Shown here: piece after piece, positions 33,190 to 42,426 of the stretch
Position numbering within the stretch: position 1 is the first letter of the stretch
Layout: each line of letters begins with the position of its first letter
Assembly: GCF_003946505.1 (NCBI RefSeq)
Contig: NZ_RHON01000002.1
Span: 124,001-188,000, forward strand
Source: Companilactobacillus mishanensis
GTDB lineage: Bacteria > Bacillota > Bacilli > Lactobacillales > Lactobacillaceae
Direction of reading: 5' to 3'
Length of the DNA stretch: 64,000 bases
Notes under the pieces: model-generated
Told to the model about the DNA's origin: nothing
Database searches by the model: none
The model's input: only the letters and a program-made list of their open reading frames with translations
Translations under genes and position numbers: made by a program

Positions 33190-34767
33190 ATGGATCAAAA
33201 ACAATTAGAGAATGAAGTCAGCAAACGTAGAACCTTCGCGATTATTTCTCACCCGGATGCCGGTAAAACAACTATCACTGAACAAATGCTTTACTTTGGT
33301 GGTGTAATTCGTTCTGCTGGTACCGTTAAAGCTAAAAAATCAGGTCAGTTTGCTACATCTGACTGGATGGAAATCGAAAAGAAACGTGGAATCTCTGTTA
33401 CTAGTTCGGTAATGCAATTCCATTATCATGACAAAGATGTCAATATTTTGGATACACCTGGACATGAGGATTTCTCAGAAGATACATATAGAACTTTGAT
33501 GGCCGTTGATGCTGCAGTCATGGTTATTGACTCAGCCAAAGGTATCGAGCCACAAACAAAGAAGTTATTTAAAGTTGTTAAAAAACGTGGAATTCCTATT
33601 TTTACATTTATGAATAAGCTCGACCGTGATGGTCGTGATCCACTTGATTTGATTGCTGAACTTGAAGAATTACTTAATATTGAAGGCTGTGCCATGAACT
33701 GGCCAATTGGTATGGGTAAGGAACTCAAGGGACTTTATGATATTTCCAACAATCGTGTTGAACTATATCGTAAAGTAGGCGACGACCGTTATCTTCCACT
33801 AACAGATGGTAAATTACCTGCTGGAAATGAAGAATTAGAAGGCGAAGGTGTTTATGATCAAGCCGTTGGCGAAGTAGATTTGATCAAAGAGGCCGGAAAT
33901 AAATTTGATTTAGATAAAATCAAAAAAGGTGATCAAACACCAGTATTTTTCGGATCAGCTTTGACAAACTTTGGTGTTCAAACATTTTTGGATACATTTT
34001 TGGACATGGCTCCGGCTCCATCACCACATAAGGAACAAGATAATGATGAAATCGTGAAGCCAGATGACCCAGAATTTTCTGCTTTCGTATTTAAGATACA
34101 AGCTAACATGAACCCAAATCACCGTGATAGAATTGCCTTCGTTAGAATCTGTTCAGGTGAATTTGAAAAAGGTATGGATGTTACTTTACAACGTACTGGT
34201 AAAGTTATGCGTTTAAATAACGCTACCGAGTTCATGTCTGATCAGAGAGAACAAGTTAAAACTGCCGTTGCTGGTGATATCGTTGGTTTGTACGATACCG
34301 GTAATTTCCAAATTGGCGATACTATTTATACTGGTAAGAAGTCAGTTCAATTTGAAGATCTTCCTCAATTTACTCCAGAAATGTTTATGGAAGTTCAAGC
34401 AAAGAATGTTATGAAACAGAAGTCATTCCACAAAGGGATGCAACAACTAGTTCAAGAAGGTGCCGTTCAGTTGTATAGAACTTATACAACTAATGACTAT
34501 ATTCTTGGTGCTGTTGGTCAACTTCAATTTGAAGTTTTCCAATTCAGAATGAAGAACGAATACAATTGTGACGTCGTTATGACTCCAATCGGTTCTAGAA
34601 CTGCTCGTTGGATCGACCCTGAACAGCTTGATCCTAGCATGTCTTCTACTCGTAACATGTTGGTTAAGGATTTGGATGACCAACCTTTGTTCTTGTTTGA
34701 GAATAGGTTTGCTGAGAATTGGTTTGCGAACAAGTATCCTGACGTGAAGCTAACTGCTAAGTTGTAA
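33190..34767 (+). CDS. prfC: Peptide chain release factor 3
   Basis: A 525-aa GTPase that recycles RF1/RF2. The G domain carries [12 protein letters not shown] (P-loop), [20 protein letters not shown] (switch I), [14 protein letters not shown] (switch II), and [12 protein letters not shown] (NKxD). Domain II and the C-terminal EF-G-like part follow ([19 protein letters not shown]). Length and order match RF3. The ATG follows AAGGAGC. It ends at 34767, just before a large foldback element. Confidence 0.96.
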   Translation: MDQKQLENEVSKRRTFAIISHPDAGKTTITEQMLYFGGVIRSAGTVKAKKSGQFATSDWMEIEKKRGISVTSSVMQFHYHDKDVNILDTPGHEDFSEDTYRTLMAVDAAVMVIDSAKGIEPQTKKLFKVVKKRGIPIFTFMNKLDRDGRDPLDLIAELEELLNIEGCAMNWPIGMGKELKGLYDISNNRVELYRKVGDDRYLPLTDGKLPAGNEELEGEGVYDQAVGEVDLIKEAGNKFDLDKIKKGDQTPVFFGSALTNFGVQTFLDTFLDMAPAPSPHKEQDNDEIVKPDDPEFSAFVFKIQANMNPNHRDRIAFVRICSGEFEKGMDVTLQRTGKVMRLNNATEFMSDQREQVKTAVAGDIVGLYDTGNFQIGDTIYTGKKSVQFEDLPQFTPEMFMEVQAKNVMKQKSFHKGMQQLVQEGAVQLYRTYTTNDYILGAVGQLQFEVFQFRMKNEYNCDVVMTPIGSRTARWIDPEQLDPSMSSTRNMLVKDLDDQPLFLFENRFAENWFANKYPDVKLTAKL

Positions 34768-34792
34768 GGTTTGGTTGTTGGATGCCGATTCC

Positions 34793-34940
34793 GAAGAAAA
34801 ATCGATTCTTGGTCCGGAACGTAGTCGACACCATTTGGAGCCCTTCCAAGGTTCGGAAGGTCTTCAAACTGGGTCTTTATCTAAACCTCGTTCCGAGGTT
34901 ATGATAAATTTGACTACTTGGACCAAATCGATTTTTCTTC
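34793..34940. repeat. Large foldback element after prfC (nested hairpins)
   Basis: Outer arms of about 27 pairs: GAAGAAAAATCGAT with ATCGATTTTTCTTC, TTGGTCC with GGACCAA, GTAGTC with GACTAC, with two small bulges (34793-34826 and 34912-34940). Inside are CTTCC/GGAAG and AACCTCG/CGAGGTT hairpins, giving a cloverleaf-like outline about 148 bases long. It is followed by AACCC/GGGTT and TTTTATGGGGTG, resembling the tail of the palindromes near 5 kb. No tRNA fold is possible. I see no gene between here and brnQ. Confidence 0.7.
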
Positions 34941-35034
34941 TACATCTAGATGTCATTAACCCTTTTTGGGTGAGTTAGCGTTTTATGGGGTGTAGACGGA
35001 TTGCTGAATAATCTATAAAATATTGAAATATACT

Positions 35035-35064
35035 GTCGATGACTTTTTGTTGTCGGCTTTTTTT
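35035..35064 (+). terminator. Probable terminator downstream of prfC region
   Basis: GTCGATGAC and GTTGTCGGC pair over nine positions (some wobbles) with a short T loop and a T-run. Confidence 0.55.
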
Positions 35065-35095
35065 GTTGTCTATGTTTAATTGTTACAATGTTTTA

Positions 35096-35124
35096 TTGCC
35101 TACATGGTGGTGTATTGGTATTAT
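35096..35124 (+). promoter_or_regulatory. Promoter of brnQ
   Basis: TTGCCT, 17 bases, TATTAT, about 30 bases upstream of the ATG. Confidence 0.6.
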
Positions 35125-35152
35125 TTTAGGATAGTGTTTTGAGAGGTTGTTT

Positions 35153-36493
35153 ATGGAAAATCGTTTATCTTTTCGTAATTTATTGTTTATTGGTTCTATG
35201 CTTTTTGGGCTCTTTTTTGGTGCTGGTAATTTAATTTTTCCTGTATTTTTGGGTCAACAGGCTGGTTCTAATGTTTGGCTGGCTATCATTGGTTTGCTTA
35301 TTACTGGTATTGGTTTGCCTTTGCTTGGTGTTGCTGGGCTGGGTTTGACTGAGAGTGCTAGTGTTTTTGATTTGGCTGGAAAAGTTAATAAGACTTACGC
35401 TTATATTTTTACGGTCTTACTTTATTTGATTATCGGGCCTCTATTTGCTACTCCTCGTTTGGCTACTACTTCGTTTCAAATGGGATTAGATCCGTTTGTT
35501 TCTGATGGTATGAGTAAAATTGTTCTCGCTATCTTTTCAATTTTATTTTTTGCAGCATCCTGGTGGTTTGCTCGTAAGCCTAGCAAAATCATGACTTACG
35601 TTGGTAAATGGTTGACGCCAATTTTTCTTATTCTGTTGGGATTATTGATCATCGTTGCCTTTGTCAAACCTATGGGTGGTTTTCATGGTACCCCTCAAGG
35701 TGGATATGCTCAGAGTCCTGTGTTGTCTGGTTTCACCGAAGGGTACAATACGATGGATGCCTTGGCTTCATTGGCATTTGGAGTGGTTGTCATCGATGGT
35801 ATTCGTTTGTTGGGCATAACTGATCCAAAGGCAATTGCTAAAGATACCATTAAAGCTGGTACAATAAGTGTTGTTTTAATGGGAATCATTTATACTTTGC
35901 TTGCTCTACTTGGTACAATGAGTTTAGGTCAATTTAAACTGGCTGCAAATGGTGGGATCACGTTAGCTCAAGTCTTCAATTATTACTTTGGAGACTTTGG
36001 AAATATTCTTTTGGCCTTGATTGTTATCGTCGCTTGTTTGAAAACTTCAATTGGTTTGATAACTGCCTTTGGTGAGGCGATGCATGAAATGTTTCCAAAA
36101 ATTTCTTATCAAGTATTGATCGCAATTGCCAGCATCTTGCCATGTGTCTTTGCAAATGTGGGATTGACGAATTTGATTCAATATTCCACACCAGCGTTGA
36201 TGTTCATCTATCCACTGGCGATAACATTGATTATATTGGCAATTTTGTCACCATTTATCGGTTCGTCTAAATGGATATTTGGAATGACAACCTTATTCAC
36301 ATTGATTCCAGCAATTATGGCAGGATTAGAAGCGATGAGCTTTGCTTTCAAAGGCCAGAATTGGTTCAATTCAATGTTACATTTCAATTCAATTCTTCCT
36401 TTAGCTAATCTAGGATTAGGTTGGGTCGTTCCAGCTTTGATTGGATTAGTTATCGGATATGTAATTAGTTTATTTAATAAGTATTATAAATAG
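35153..36493 (+). CDS. brnQ: Branched-chain amino-acid transporter BrnQ
   Basis: A 446-aa LIVCS-family cotransporter with about twelve helices, importing Leu, Ile and Val. Family blocks are LFFGAGNLIFPVFLG at the N-terminus, TESASVFDLAGKVNKTYAYIFTVLLYLIIGPLFATPR, and PTAKACGITV-like loops in the middle. The start is the ATG after GAGAGG; a TTG two codons earlier is less good. The first half of the gene is unusually rich in G and T at silent positions compared with the neighbours, which may mark a transferred or recombined stretch (impression by eye only). Confidence 0.9.
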   Translation: MENRLSFRNLLFIGSMLFGLFFGAGNLIFPVFLGQQAGSNVWLAIIGLLITGIGLPLLGVAGLGLTESASVFDLAGKVNKTYAYIFTVLLYLIIGPLFATPRLATTSFQMGLDPFVSDGMSKIVLAIFSILFFAASWWFARKPSKIMTYVGKWLTPIFLILLGLLIIVAFVKPMGGFHGTPQGGYAQSPVLSGFTEGYNTMDALASLAFGVVVIDGIRLLGITDPKAIAKDTIKAGTISVVLMGIIYTLLALLGTMSLGQFKLAANGGITLAQVFNYYFGDFGNILLALIVIVACLKTSIGLITAFGEAMHEMFPKISYQVLIAIASILPCVFANVGLTNLIQYSTPALMFIYPLAITLIILAILSPFIGSSKWIFGMTTLFTLIPAIMAGLEAMSFAFKGQNWFNSMLHFNSILPLANLGLGWVVPALIGLVIGYVISLFNKYYK

Positions 36494-36520
36494 TCACTCA
36501 ACTTTTGAGTGGCTTTTTTT
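36492..36520 (+). terminator. brnQ terminator
   Basis: AGTCACTCAA / TTGAGTGGCT hairpin with a run of T. Confidence 0.85.
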
Positions 36521-36657
36521 ATTTTTAAGTCTGCATATTTTTATTGTATTTGAGTATTTTGAAAATTAATAATTGAAATGAACTTTTGTATGAGAACGAA
36601 TACTACTGGCTTTACTAACTTGGACTCTGTAATGTCTTTTTAAAAGGAGTTCGTGCC

Positions 36658-36972
36658 ATGCTAATTAGAAACATTACGTGGGAAATCTTTGTATTGATAC
36701 CTCAAATAATTCCAGTTCTATTGATTGCATGGAAACTAAATCATCCTCGCAAAAAACAATTTATTCTGGGATTGAGTTTATTGATTATTGCCTTCAATTT
36801 AACTCAAAGTATTGAAATGCAGATGTATTGTCTGATGCTAATTGCCCTTTATTCATTGGTGATGGGTATAGTTTGGAAAATTAAGTCATTAATGATTTAT
36901 GGATTAGTTTTAACGATAGGATTTGCTACATTTTTTATTTATTGTGATTTTGTTTTACCACCAGATGCTTAA
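36658..36972 (+). CDS. Hypothetical membrane protein (104 aa)
   Basis: A small protein that is almost entirely hydrophobic, with three or four predicted helices (IFVLIPQIIPVLLIAW, FILGLSLLIIAFNL, MYCLMLIALYSLVMGIVW, LMIYGLVLTIGFATFFIY). A strong AAGGAG precedes the ATG, which supports translation. There is no recognised family. It lies alone between brnQ and the AEC permease gene, on the same strand as both. It could be a membrane-bound subunit or a stand-alone small protein. Confidence 0.65.
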   Translation: MLIRNITWEIFVLIPQIIPVLLIAWKLNHPRKKQFILGLSLLIIAFNLTQSIEMQMYCLMLIALYSLVMGIVWKIKSLMIYGLVLTIGFATFFIYCDFVLPPDA

Positions 36973-37045
36973 GATCAAGGGATGATACTTAACATCTGGC
37001 TATCCTAATAAACGTTTTAACGTAGTACGAATAGGGGTCGATTTT

Positions 37046-37978
37046 ATGGATTTGGGACAACTTACTAATCAAATTTTATTGATGTTTGGATTAATGCTAG
37101 TTGGTGTCATTATTGGCAAAGCAAAGTTAATGCATGCTCAAACTTCACGAGATTTAACGAATATATTAATTTATGTGATTGGACCATGTCTGATCATAAA
37201 TGCTTTTGAGCAGGACTTTTCATCCAGCCGTATCAAAATCTTCATGTTAGCTACTGTTGGGGTCGCCATCTTTTATTTTATTGAAATTATTCTTTCTCAT
37301 TTTCTATTTTCACGAGTAAAAAATGAGAATATTCGACACATGTCTATTTATGGCAGTATTTATTCGAATGCCGGTTTTATGGGAATTCCATTGATAAGTG
37401 CACTGTTTGGTCCAACTGGTGTTTTCTATGGAGTCGTTTCACTGGCTGTTTGGAATGTGTTTAATTGGACTCACGGTATCCGACTTTTCCATGAGACTAA
37501 AGAAGAAAAAGAAGGAATCAGTTGGAAAAGTATAGCTTTTAATCCCAATATCATCGCAATATTGATTGGTCTCATTCTATTTAGTTTTTCATTAAGGCTG
37601 CCGTATACAGTCAATGAAGTGGTCAAATACGTTGGCTCGATCAATACACCTTTGTCGATGATAGTAATTGGTGCAGGCTTTGCTAACATCAAAATTGATA
37701 AGCAGATGCTTGAGAAAAATATCTGGTTTAGTTTAATTTTGCGTAATTTAATTTATCCTGTCATAGCAATTGTCGTGTTGAAATTAGTGGGTGTCACAGG
37801 TGTGGCGTTCTATACGACCGTAGTGATGTCTGCGTGCCCAGTTGCAGGTTTGATTGTGCTGTTTACCTTACAGAAAAAGCAGAATCCAGCTCCTGCTATT
37901 GCCTTAATGAGTTTATCAACATTATTTAGTTTAGTTACGATTCCAATCATATTTGCCTTGAGTAATTTCAAATTTTAA
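37046..37978 (+). CDS. AEC family (auxin efflux carrier-like) permease
   Basis: A 310-aa membrane transporter with about ten helices arranged as two repeats. Typical features are an N-terminal IGKAKLMHAQTSRDLTNILIYVIGPCLII, YGSIYSNAGFMGIPLISALFG, and a C-terminal half that closes with VVMSACPVAGLIVLFTLQKKQ. Lactobacillar members are often annotated as malate permeases; the substrate here is unknown. Weak GGGGT ribosome site. It is followed after about 30 bases by hisK on the same strand, so they may share a message. Confidence 0.82.
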   Translation: MDLGQLTNQILLMFGLMLVGVIIGKAKLMHAQTSRDLTNILIYVIGPCLIINAFEQDFSSSRIKIFMLATVGVAIFYFIEIILSHFLFSRVKNENIRHMSIYGSIYSNAGFMGIPLISALFGPTGVFYGVVSLAVWNVFNWTHGIRLFHETKEEKEGISWKSIAFNPNIIAILIGLILFSFSLRLPYTVNEVVKYVGSINTPLSMIVIGAGFANIKIDKQMLEKNIWFSLILRNLIYPVIAIVVLKLVGVTGVAFYTTVVMSACPVAGLIVLFTLQKKQNPAPAIALMSLSTLFSLVTIPIIFALSNFKF

Positions 37979-38007
37979 GTGTAAGCTATACAAAAAGGAG
38001 TGATTTG

Positions 38008-38844
38008 ATGTTGATGGACGGACACACGCATACAGAGTTTTGCCCACACGGAAGCCGTGAACCAGTTGAAAAAATGATTCAACGTGCGATTGGACTTGGT
38101 ATGGAGAAGTATTGTATTACCGAACATGCACCATTACCACCAGACTTCACTGAAAGTTATGAAGGTTCTGAAGATGGAGTTTCTGAAGCGTCGATCCAGC
38201 TTGATGAAGTGGAACCATATTTAAAACAAATGAAATCACTTCAGTCCAAATATAGTGAACAGATTCAAATCTCAATTGGCTTTGAAGTAGATTATCTAGA
38301 AGGATTCGAAGACTTCACTCGTCGATTTCTTGAGGAATATGGCCCTCAAACACAAGAAAGTATTTTATCAGTCCACTTTATGAAAGGAACTGATAATAAA
38401 TTCTGGTGTGTTGATAATGGAGTGGATGATTTTGCCAACGGATTCAAACAATGGTTGAATGATCCACAAGCTTTATTTGAACAGTATTACCAGACAGTCG
38501 CTAAGTCAGTCGATTCTGATCTAAGTAAGTATCGTCCTCAGAGAATCGGCCATATGAGTTTGATTAGAAAATATCAAGATCATTTCAAGATAACCGAAGA
38601 CTTGGATCAACAAAATCTTGATTTAGTAATGAAAATATTGACTACAGTTAAGCAACAACAGCGAGAATTAGATTTGAACCTTGCAGGATTATATAAGCCA
38701 TTATGTAATGACTTTTATCCTGGCAAGCAAGTCCTATCCATGGCTCAACAACTTGGTATTCCAGCAGTTTATGGTTCAGATGCACACGATATTGAATCAG
38801 TAGGCCATGGACTCCATTTACTTAAATCCTTGAAATTCTATTGA
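38008..38844 (+). CDS. hisK: Histidinol-phosphatase, PHP family
   Basis: A 278-aa metal-dependent phosphatase acting at the penultimate step of histidine synthesis. PHP metal ligands are visible: DGHTHTEFCPHG at the start, ITEHAPLPP, IGFEVDYLEGFE, SVHFMKG, RIGHMSL, and GSDAHDIESVGHGL at the C-terminus. The ATG 7 bases after AAGGAG is used; neighbouring ATG/TTG codons are possible. It lies before the his T-box and its stop overlaps the promoter of the main his operon, so it is probably not under the T-box. Confidence 0.9.
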   Translation: MLMDGHTHTEFCPHGSREPVEKMIQRAIGLGMEKYCITEHAPLPPDFTESYEGSEDGVSEASIQLDEVEPYLKQMKSLQSKYSEQIQISIGFEVDYLEGFEDFTRRFLEEYGPQTQESILSVHFMKGTDNKFWCVDNGVDDFANGFKQWLNDPQALFEQYYQTVAKSVDSDLSKYRPQRIGHMSLIRKYQDHFKITEDLDQQNLDLVMKILTTVKQQQRELDLNLAGLYKPLCNDFYPGKQVLSMAQQLGIPAVYGSDAHDIESVGHGLHLLKSLKFY

Positions 38845-38869
38845 CATTAAATATAATACCGACTATTAT
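38841..38869 (+). promoter_or_regulatory. Promoter of the his operon
   Basis: TTGACA, 17 bases, TATTAT. The -35 overlaps the hisK stop codon. Confidence 0.85.
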
Positions 38870-38917
38870 TAACATTAAATTAAAGAACATTAAATTTTAC
38901 TAATCTTAATTTAATAA

Positions 38918-39171
38918 AGGTCATGAATAGGAAAAGTAAATGATAGTCACTCAAGAAGAGAGTTCCGGGAGCTGGAAACGGAATTGAAATTATCATTGAA
39001 CACACACCTACGAATAACTTCAAAGTTGAATCAAGTAAACTTTGACGAAATGGTTCGTTATCCCAGTTGACACAGCCAACATAAGGTTTGATTCGCAAGG
39101 ATCAAGCAAAGGTGAGGTGGAACCACGTTTATTACGTCCTCTTAGCATTTATTTGCTAAGAGGATTTTTTT
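38918..39171 (+). promoter_or_regulatory. T-box leader of the his operon
   Basis: The stem I base AGGT/ACCT (38918-38921 with 39006-39009) and ATGATA/TATCAT (38940-38945 with 38991-38996) enclose AGAGAG and a GGAA-type apical region. The likely specifier is CAC (39001-39003), a His codon. The T-box GAGGTGGAACCACG (39114-39127) is followed by a CCTCTTAGC/GCTAAGAGG terminator and seven T (39137-39171). Uncharged tRNA-His should favour antitermination. The base after TGG is A, whereas a C73 tRNA-His would call for G; Thr codons ACA/ACC overlap the specifier. Confidence 0.85.
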
Positions 39172-39175
39172 CTGC

Positions 39176-39271
39176 CATGGTTGTTCGTTGGCGCAGCCAA
39201 CACAATAACCGTAGCGCAAGTGCCTCGCATATTGAGTATCAGCAGGAACAAGGTGGCACTTACGTTCCATG
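39176..39271 (+). promoter_or_regulatory. Second T-box-like half element
   Basis: After the T-box terminator, the downstream half of a T-box recurs: ATGGTT, CAGCCAACA, CGCAAG, AAGGTGGCACTTACG in the same order as 39050-39127. GGAAC/GTTCC pair around the GGTGG bulge and CATGG/CCATG close the whole. It has no stem I and no terminator. Confidence 0.6.
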
Positions 39272-39326
39272 CATCACATGACTATAAAAACAAGATCAGT
39301 AAAAATAAATACGGAGGCGTTGGAAA

Positions 39327-40481
39327 ATGTTGAAAAATAATTTATTACCATTGGGAACTCGCGATGAGTTTGGAAGTAGAGCTTCAGAAAAACAACATAT
39401 CATTTCAGTGATCCAAGAGGTTTTCAATAATCGTGGTTTTTCAAAAATATCCACGCCACTGTTGGAAAAACAGGCTGTATTTGAACCTTACAAGTTAGGC
39501 AATTACCAAATGTATCGTCTATTGGATCAAGAAGGTGACACAATCGTTCTTCGACCTGATATGACGTTACCGATTGCCAGATTTCTCAGTGCTACTAATA
39601 TATCGCTACCACAAAAATTTTCGTATGTTGGTGACATATTCAGAATCAGTCGTAGATTGTCAGGTTCATACAATGAATTAACTCAAGCAGGAATCGAGTT
39701 AGTTGGTTATTCATCAATCAAGGCAGAATACGAATGCCTGGTTTTAATCAATCAATTGAGTTCACAACTATTAGATGAACCAGTTGAGATAGAGTTGGGA
39801 ATTGCCGATTTTGCCAAAAGTGTTCTATCAACATTAACTTCTGATGATGAATTGCAGGATGAAATTGCCGACGCATTGTATAACAAACAAGTTCCTAAAT
39901 ATGAGGAATTGATTGAGCAATTTAAAGAGAAATCTGAATATAAATTCTTACTCAATTGGCCAAGACTATTTGGAAAACCGGAAGTTATTTTCAATCAACT
40001 GGAAGAATACAAACTACCAGATGAAGTGGAAACTAGAATCTCAGAATTAAAGAATGCCGTTGCTTGGATCAAACAGACAATACCAGAACAAACAGTTTCG
40101 ATAGATTTGAGCAGCCGGGCACCACAAAAGTATTACACCGGCTTAACTTTCAAAGGGTTCTCCAAAGCGGGCGCTGGCTATTTATTCAGTGGCGGACGTT
40201 ACGATAAATTGCTAGCAAACTTCCAGGATGTTAGTGAATCAGCCGTCGGAATGGGAATCGATATCGATTTGATAACCGATTTAGTCGTTGGCAGCATGCC
40301 TAAAGTTAATAAGAAATTAATATATTTCGAAGATTCGCAATGGGAGAAAGCTGAGTCAGAGTTGAGCAAGACTCCGAACGCTACACTGTCGTTATCAGAT
40401 AATCTCAAAGATGCAAAAGAAGAAGCAGAGAAAATGAACGCTGAATTGGTGGATATGACGGAAGGTGAAACTATTGACTGA
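39327..40481 (+). CDS. hisZ: ATP phosphoribosyltransferase regulatory subunit
   Basis: A 384-aa catalytically inert HisRS-like subunit that forms the active enzyme with the short HisG. It keeps the class II synthetase fold: LPLGTRDEFG, motif 2-like VGDIFRISRRLSGSYNELTQAGIELVG, and the C-terminal SGGRYDKLLANF. It is too short for histidyl-tRNA synthetase and lacks the anticodon domain. The ATG has GGAGG 9 bases before. It is the first gene of the T-box operon and overlaps hisG by 8 bases. Confidence 0.92.
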   Translation: MLKNNLLPLGTRDEFGSRASEKQHIISVIQEVFNNRGFSKISTPLLEKQAVFEPYKLGNYQMYRLLDQEGDTIVLRPDMTLPIARFLSATNISLPQKFSYVGDIFRISRRLSGSYNELTQAGIELVGYSSIKAEYECLVLINQLSSQLLDEPVEIELGIADFAKSVLSTLTSDDELQDEIADALYNKQVPKYEELIEQFKEKSEYKFLLNWPRLFGKPEVIFNQLEEYKLPDEVETRISELKNAVAWIKQTIPEQTVSIDLSSRAPQKYYTGLTFKGFSKAGAGYLFSGGRYDKLLANFQDVSESAVGMGIDIDLITDLVVGSMPKVNKKLIYFEDSQWEKAESELSKTPNATLSLSDNLKDAKEEAEKMNAELVDMTEGETID

Positions 40482-41127
40482 GAATAGAATAAAAATTGCA
40501 TTGACCAAAGGTCGAGTTGAAAAACAAGTGATACCAGTTCTTGAAGAAGCAGGAATCAATTGTGATCAAATCAGGAATAAGCAACGTCGGTTGATATTTG
40601 ATTCTGAAACACAGCCGTTTGAATTTATTTTGGCAAAAGGTCCTGATGTAACAACTTTTCTAGAACGTGGGGCAGCTGATATTGGAATTGTCGGGAGTGA
40701 TATTTTAACTGAACACCAGAGTTCTCAATATGAATTATTGGATTTGGATATCGGTAAGTGTCAATTTGTCTTAGCTTCCACAAAGGATTTTGATCCCAAT
40801 GCCGCCAAGCGAAAAATCATCGGTACTAAGTATCCACTGATTACCAAGAGATATTTCGACAGGTTAGGACAAGATGTTGAAATCATTAAAATTGAAGGTT
40901 CGGTTGAGTTGGCACCATTGACAGGATTAGCCGATGCAATCGTTGATATCACTGAAACCGGGACTACCATTAAAGAAAACAATCTCAAGATATTTGATTA
41001 TTTAGACAAAGTTTCAACAAGATTAGTCGTTAATAGGATGGCTTTGAAACAACATCCAAAGGAAATATTTGATTTTGTTGATCGTATAAAAGCAGTTGTT
41101 GAAGAAAATAAAGAGGAGCGAGTATAA
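40474..41127 (+). CDS. hisG: ATP phosphoribosyltransferase catalytic subunit, short form
   Basis: A 217-aa HisG-S enzyme that joins ATP and PRPP, the committed step. It shows IKIALTKGRVEKQVIPVLEEAG, the GAADIGIVGSDIL block, and the PRPP loop LADAIVDITETGTTIKENNL. It lacks the C-terminal regulatory domain of long HisG, in keeping with the presence of HisZ. I choose the TTG start after GGAAGGTG; a GTG three codons earlier is the alternative. Feedback by histidine would act through HisZ. Confidence 0.92.
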   Translation: MTENRIKIALTKGRVEKQVIPVLEEAGINCDQIRNKQRRLIFDSETQPFEFILAKGPDVTTFLERGAADIGIVGSDILTEHQSSQYELLDLDIGKCQFVLASTKDFDPNAAKRKIIGTKYPLITKRYFDRLGQDVEIIKIEGSVELAPLTGLADAIVDITETGTTIKENNLKIFDYLDKVSTRLVVNRMALKQHPKEIFDFVDRIKAVVEENKEERV

Positions 41128-42414
41128 ATGAAAATTGTTGAAGAGAGTCTACCAGAATTAGAAAAAATGGTCCAAATGAAGACACGTCAACTTAATGATC
41201 CCAAGGTAGTTGCCACTGTCAGTGAAATTATCAATAACGTGATTGATAACGGTGATGATGCTCTAAAGGATTACGAGAAAAAATTTGATAAGGTCGACAT
41301 CAAAGATTTTAAATTAAGTCAAAAAGTTATCGATGATGCATATGAAAACTTAGATCCAGATGTAAAAGATGCTTTATTTTTAGCAAAGAAGAACATCACG
41401 AGTTTCCACAAAAAAGAAATCGAAAAAGGTTTCGTCGATAGTGAGCAACCTGGGGTTTTAAGAGGTCAAAAGTTATTGCCATTACAACGTGTTGGCTTAT
41501 ATGTGCCAGGCGGTACAGCTGCTTATCCTTCAACAATTATGATGAGTGCTTTACCTGCAAAAATCGCTGGAGTTGAGCAAGTTGTTATCGTGACACCTCC
41601 ACAACAAGATGGTATCAATCCAGCGGTTTTGGCTGCTGCTAAAATTGCTGGAGTTGATGCAATTTATCAAGTCGGTGGTGCTCAAGCTATTGCGGCACTT
41701 GCATATGGGACTGAATCAATTCCACGTGTTGATAAAATTGTTGGACCCGGAAATATTTTCGTCGCCACTGCTAAAAAACAAGTCTTTGGTCAAGTTGCCA
41801 TCGATATGGTCGCCGGACCTTCAGAAATTGGAATTATCGCTGATGATTCAGCCAATCCAAAGCAAATTGCCGCAGACCTGTTATCACAAGCTGAACACGA
41901 TAAGTTGGCCCGTCCAATTTTAGTTACCGATAGTAAGAAACTCGCTGAAGCTGTCAGTGAAAATGTTGACTCACAACTAAAAGTCTTGCCACGTGAAGAA
42001 ATTGCATCTGCATCAGTTAACAACAAAGGATTTATCGCTGTAGTTAAAGAAATTGATGACATGTTCACATTGATGAATACTGTCGCTCCAGAGCACTTGG
42101 AGATTCAACTTGAAGATCCAACGCAATATTTGAATCAGATACGCAATGCTGGATCTGTATTCTTAGGGAAATATGCATCAGAACCACTAGGTGATTATGT
42201 TGCCGGACCAAACCACATTTTGCCAACCGGTGGTACTGCTCGATTCTCATCACCATTAGGCGTATATGATTTCGTTAAGAGAACATCCTTCATACAATAC
42301 ACGAAGCCAGCTCTAGAAAAAGAAGCCAAGGCAATCACAACTTTGGCAAGAGTTGAAGGCCTTGAGGGCCACGCTAGAGCCATCGAATCACGTTTCGATA
42401 AATATTACGACTAG
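41128..42414 (+). CDS. hisD: Histidinol dehydrogenase
   Basis: A 428-aa NAD-dependent enzyme doing the last two oxidations to histidine. The Zn and catalytic residues are in the family signature (VDMVAGPSEIGIIAD, LLSQAEHDKLARP, VAPEHLEIQ, NAGSVFLGKYASEPLGDYVAGPNHILPTGG). The N-terminal PGGTAAYPSTIMMSALPAKIAG and QVGGAQAIAALAYG are intact. Gene follows hisG immediately with GAGGAG before the ATG. Confidence 0.95.
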   Translation: MKIVEESLPELEKMVQMKTRQLNDPKVVATVSEIINNVIDNGDDALKDYEKKFDKVDIKDFKLSQKVIDDAYENLDPDVKDALFLAKKNITSFHKKEIEKGFVDSEQPGVLRGQKLLPLQRVGLYVPGGTAAYPSTIMMSALPAKIAGVEQVVIVTPPQQDGINPAVLAAAKIAGVDAIYQVGGAQAIAALAYGTESIPRVDKIVGPGNIFVATAKKQVFGQVAIDMVAGPSEIGIIADDSANPKQIAADLLSQAEHDKLARPILVTDSKKLAEAVSENVDSQLKVLPREEIASASVNNKGFIAVVKEIDDMFTLMNTVAPEHLEIQLEDPTQYLNQIRNAGSVFLGKYASEPLGDYVAGPNHILPTGGTARFSSPLGVYDFVKRTSFIQYTKPALEKEAKAITTLARVEGLEGHARAIESRFDKYYD

Positions 42415-42426
42415 GGAGATATCACA

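Noticed and set aside
34775..34978. 67-codon frame over the foldback element
   Set aside because: Its length comes from the inverted repeat. There is no ribosome site, and the residues show no protein-like pattern.
39042..39281. 79-codon frame through the his leader
   Set aside because: The T-box structure, terminator and duplicated half explain this stretch fully.
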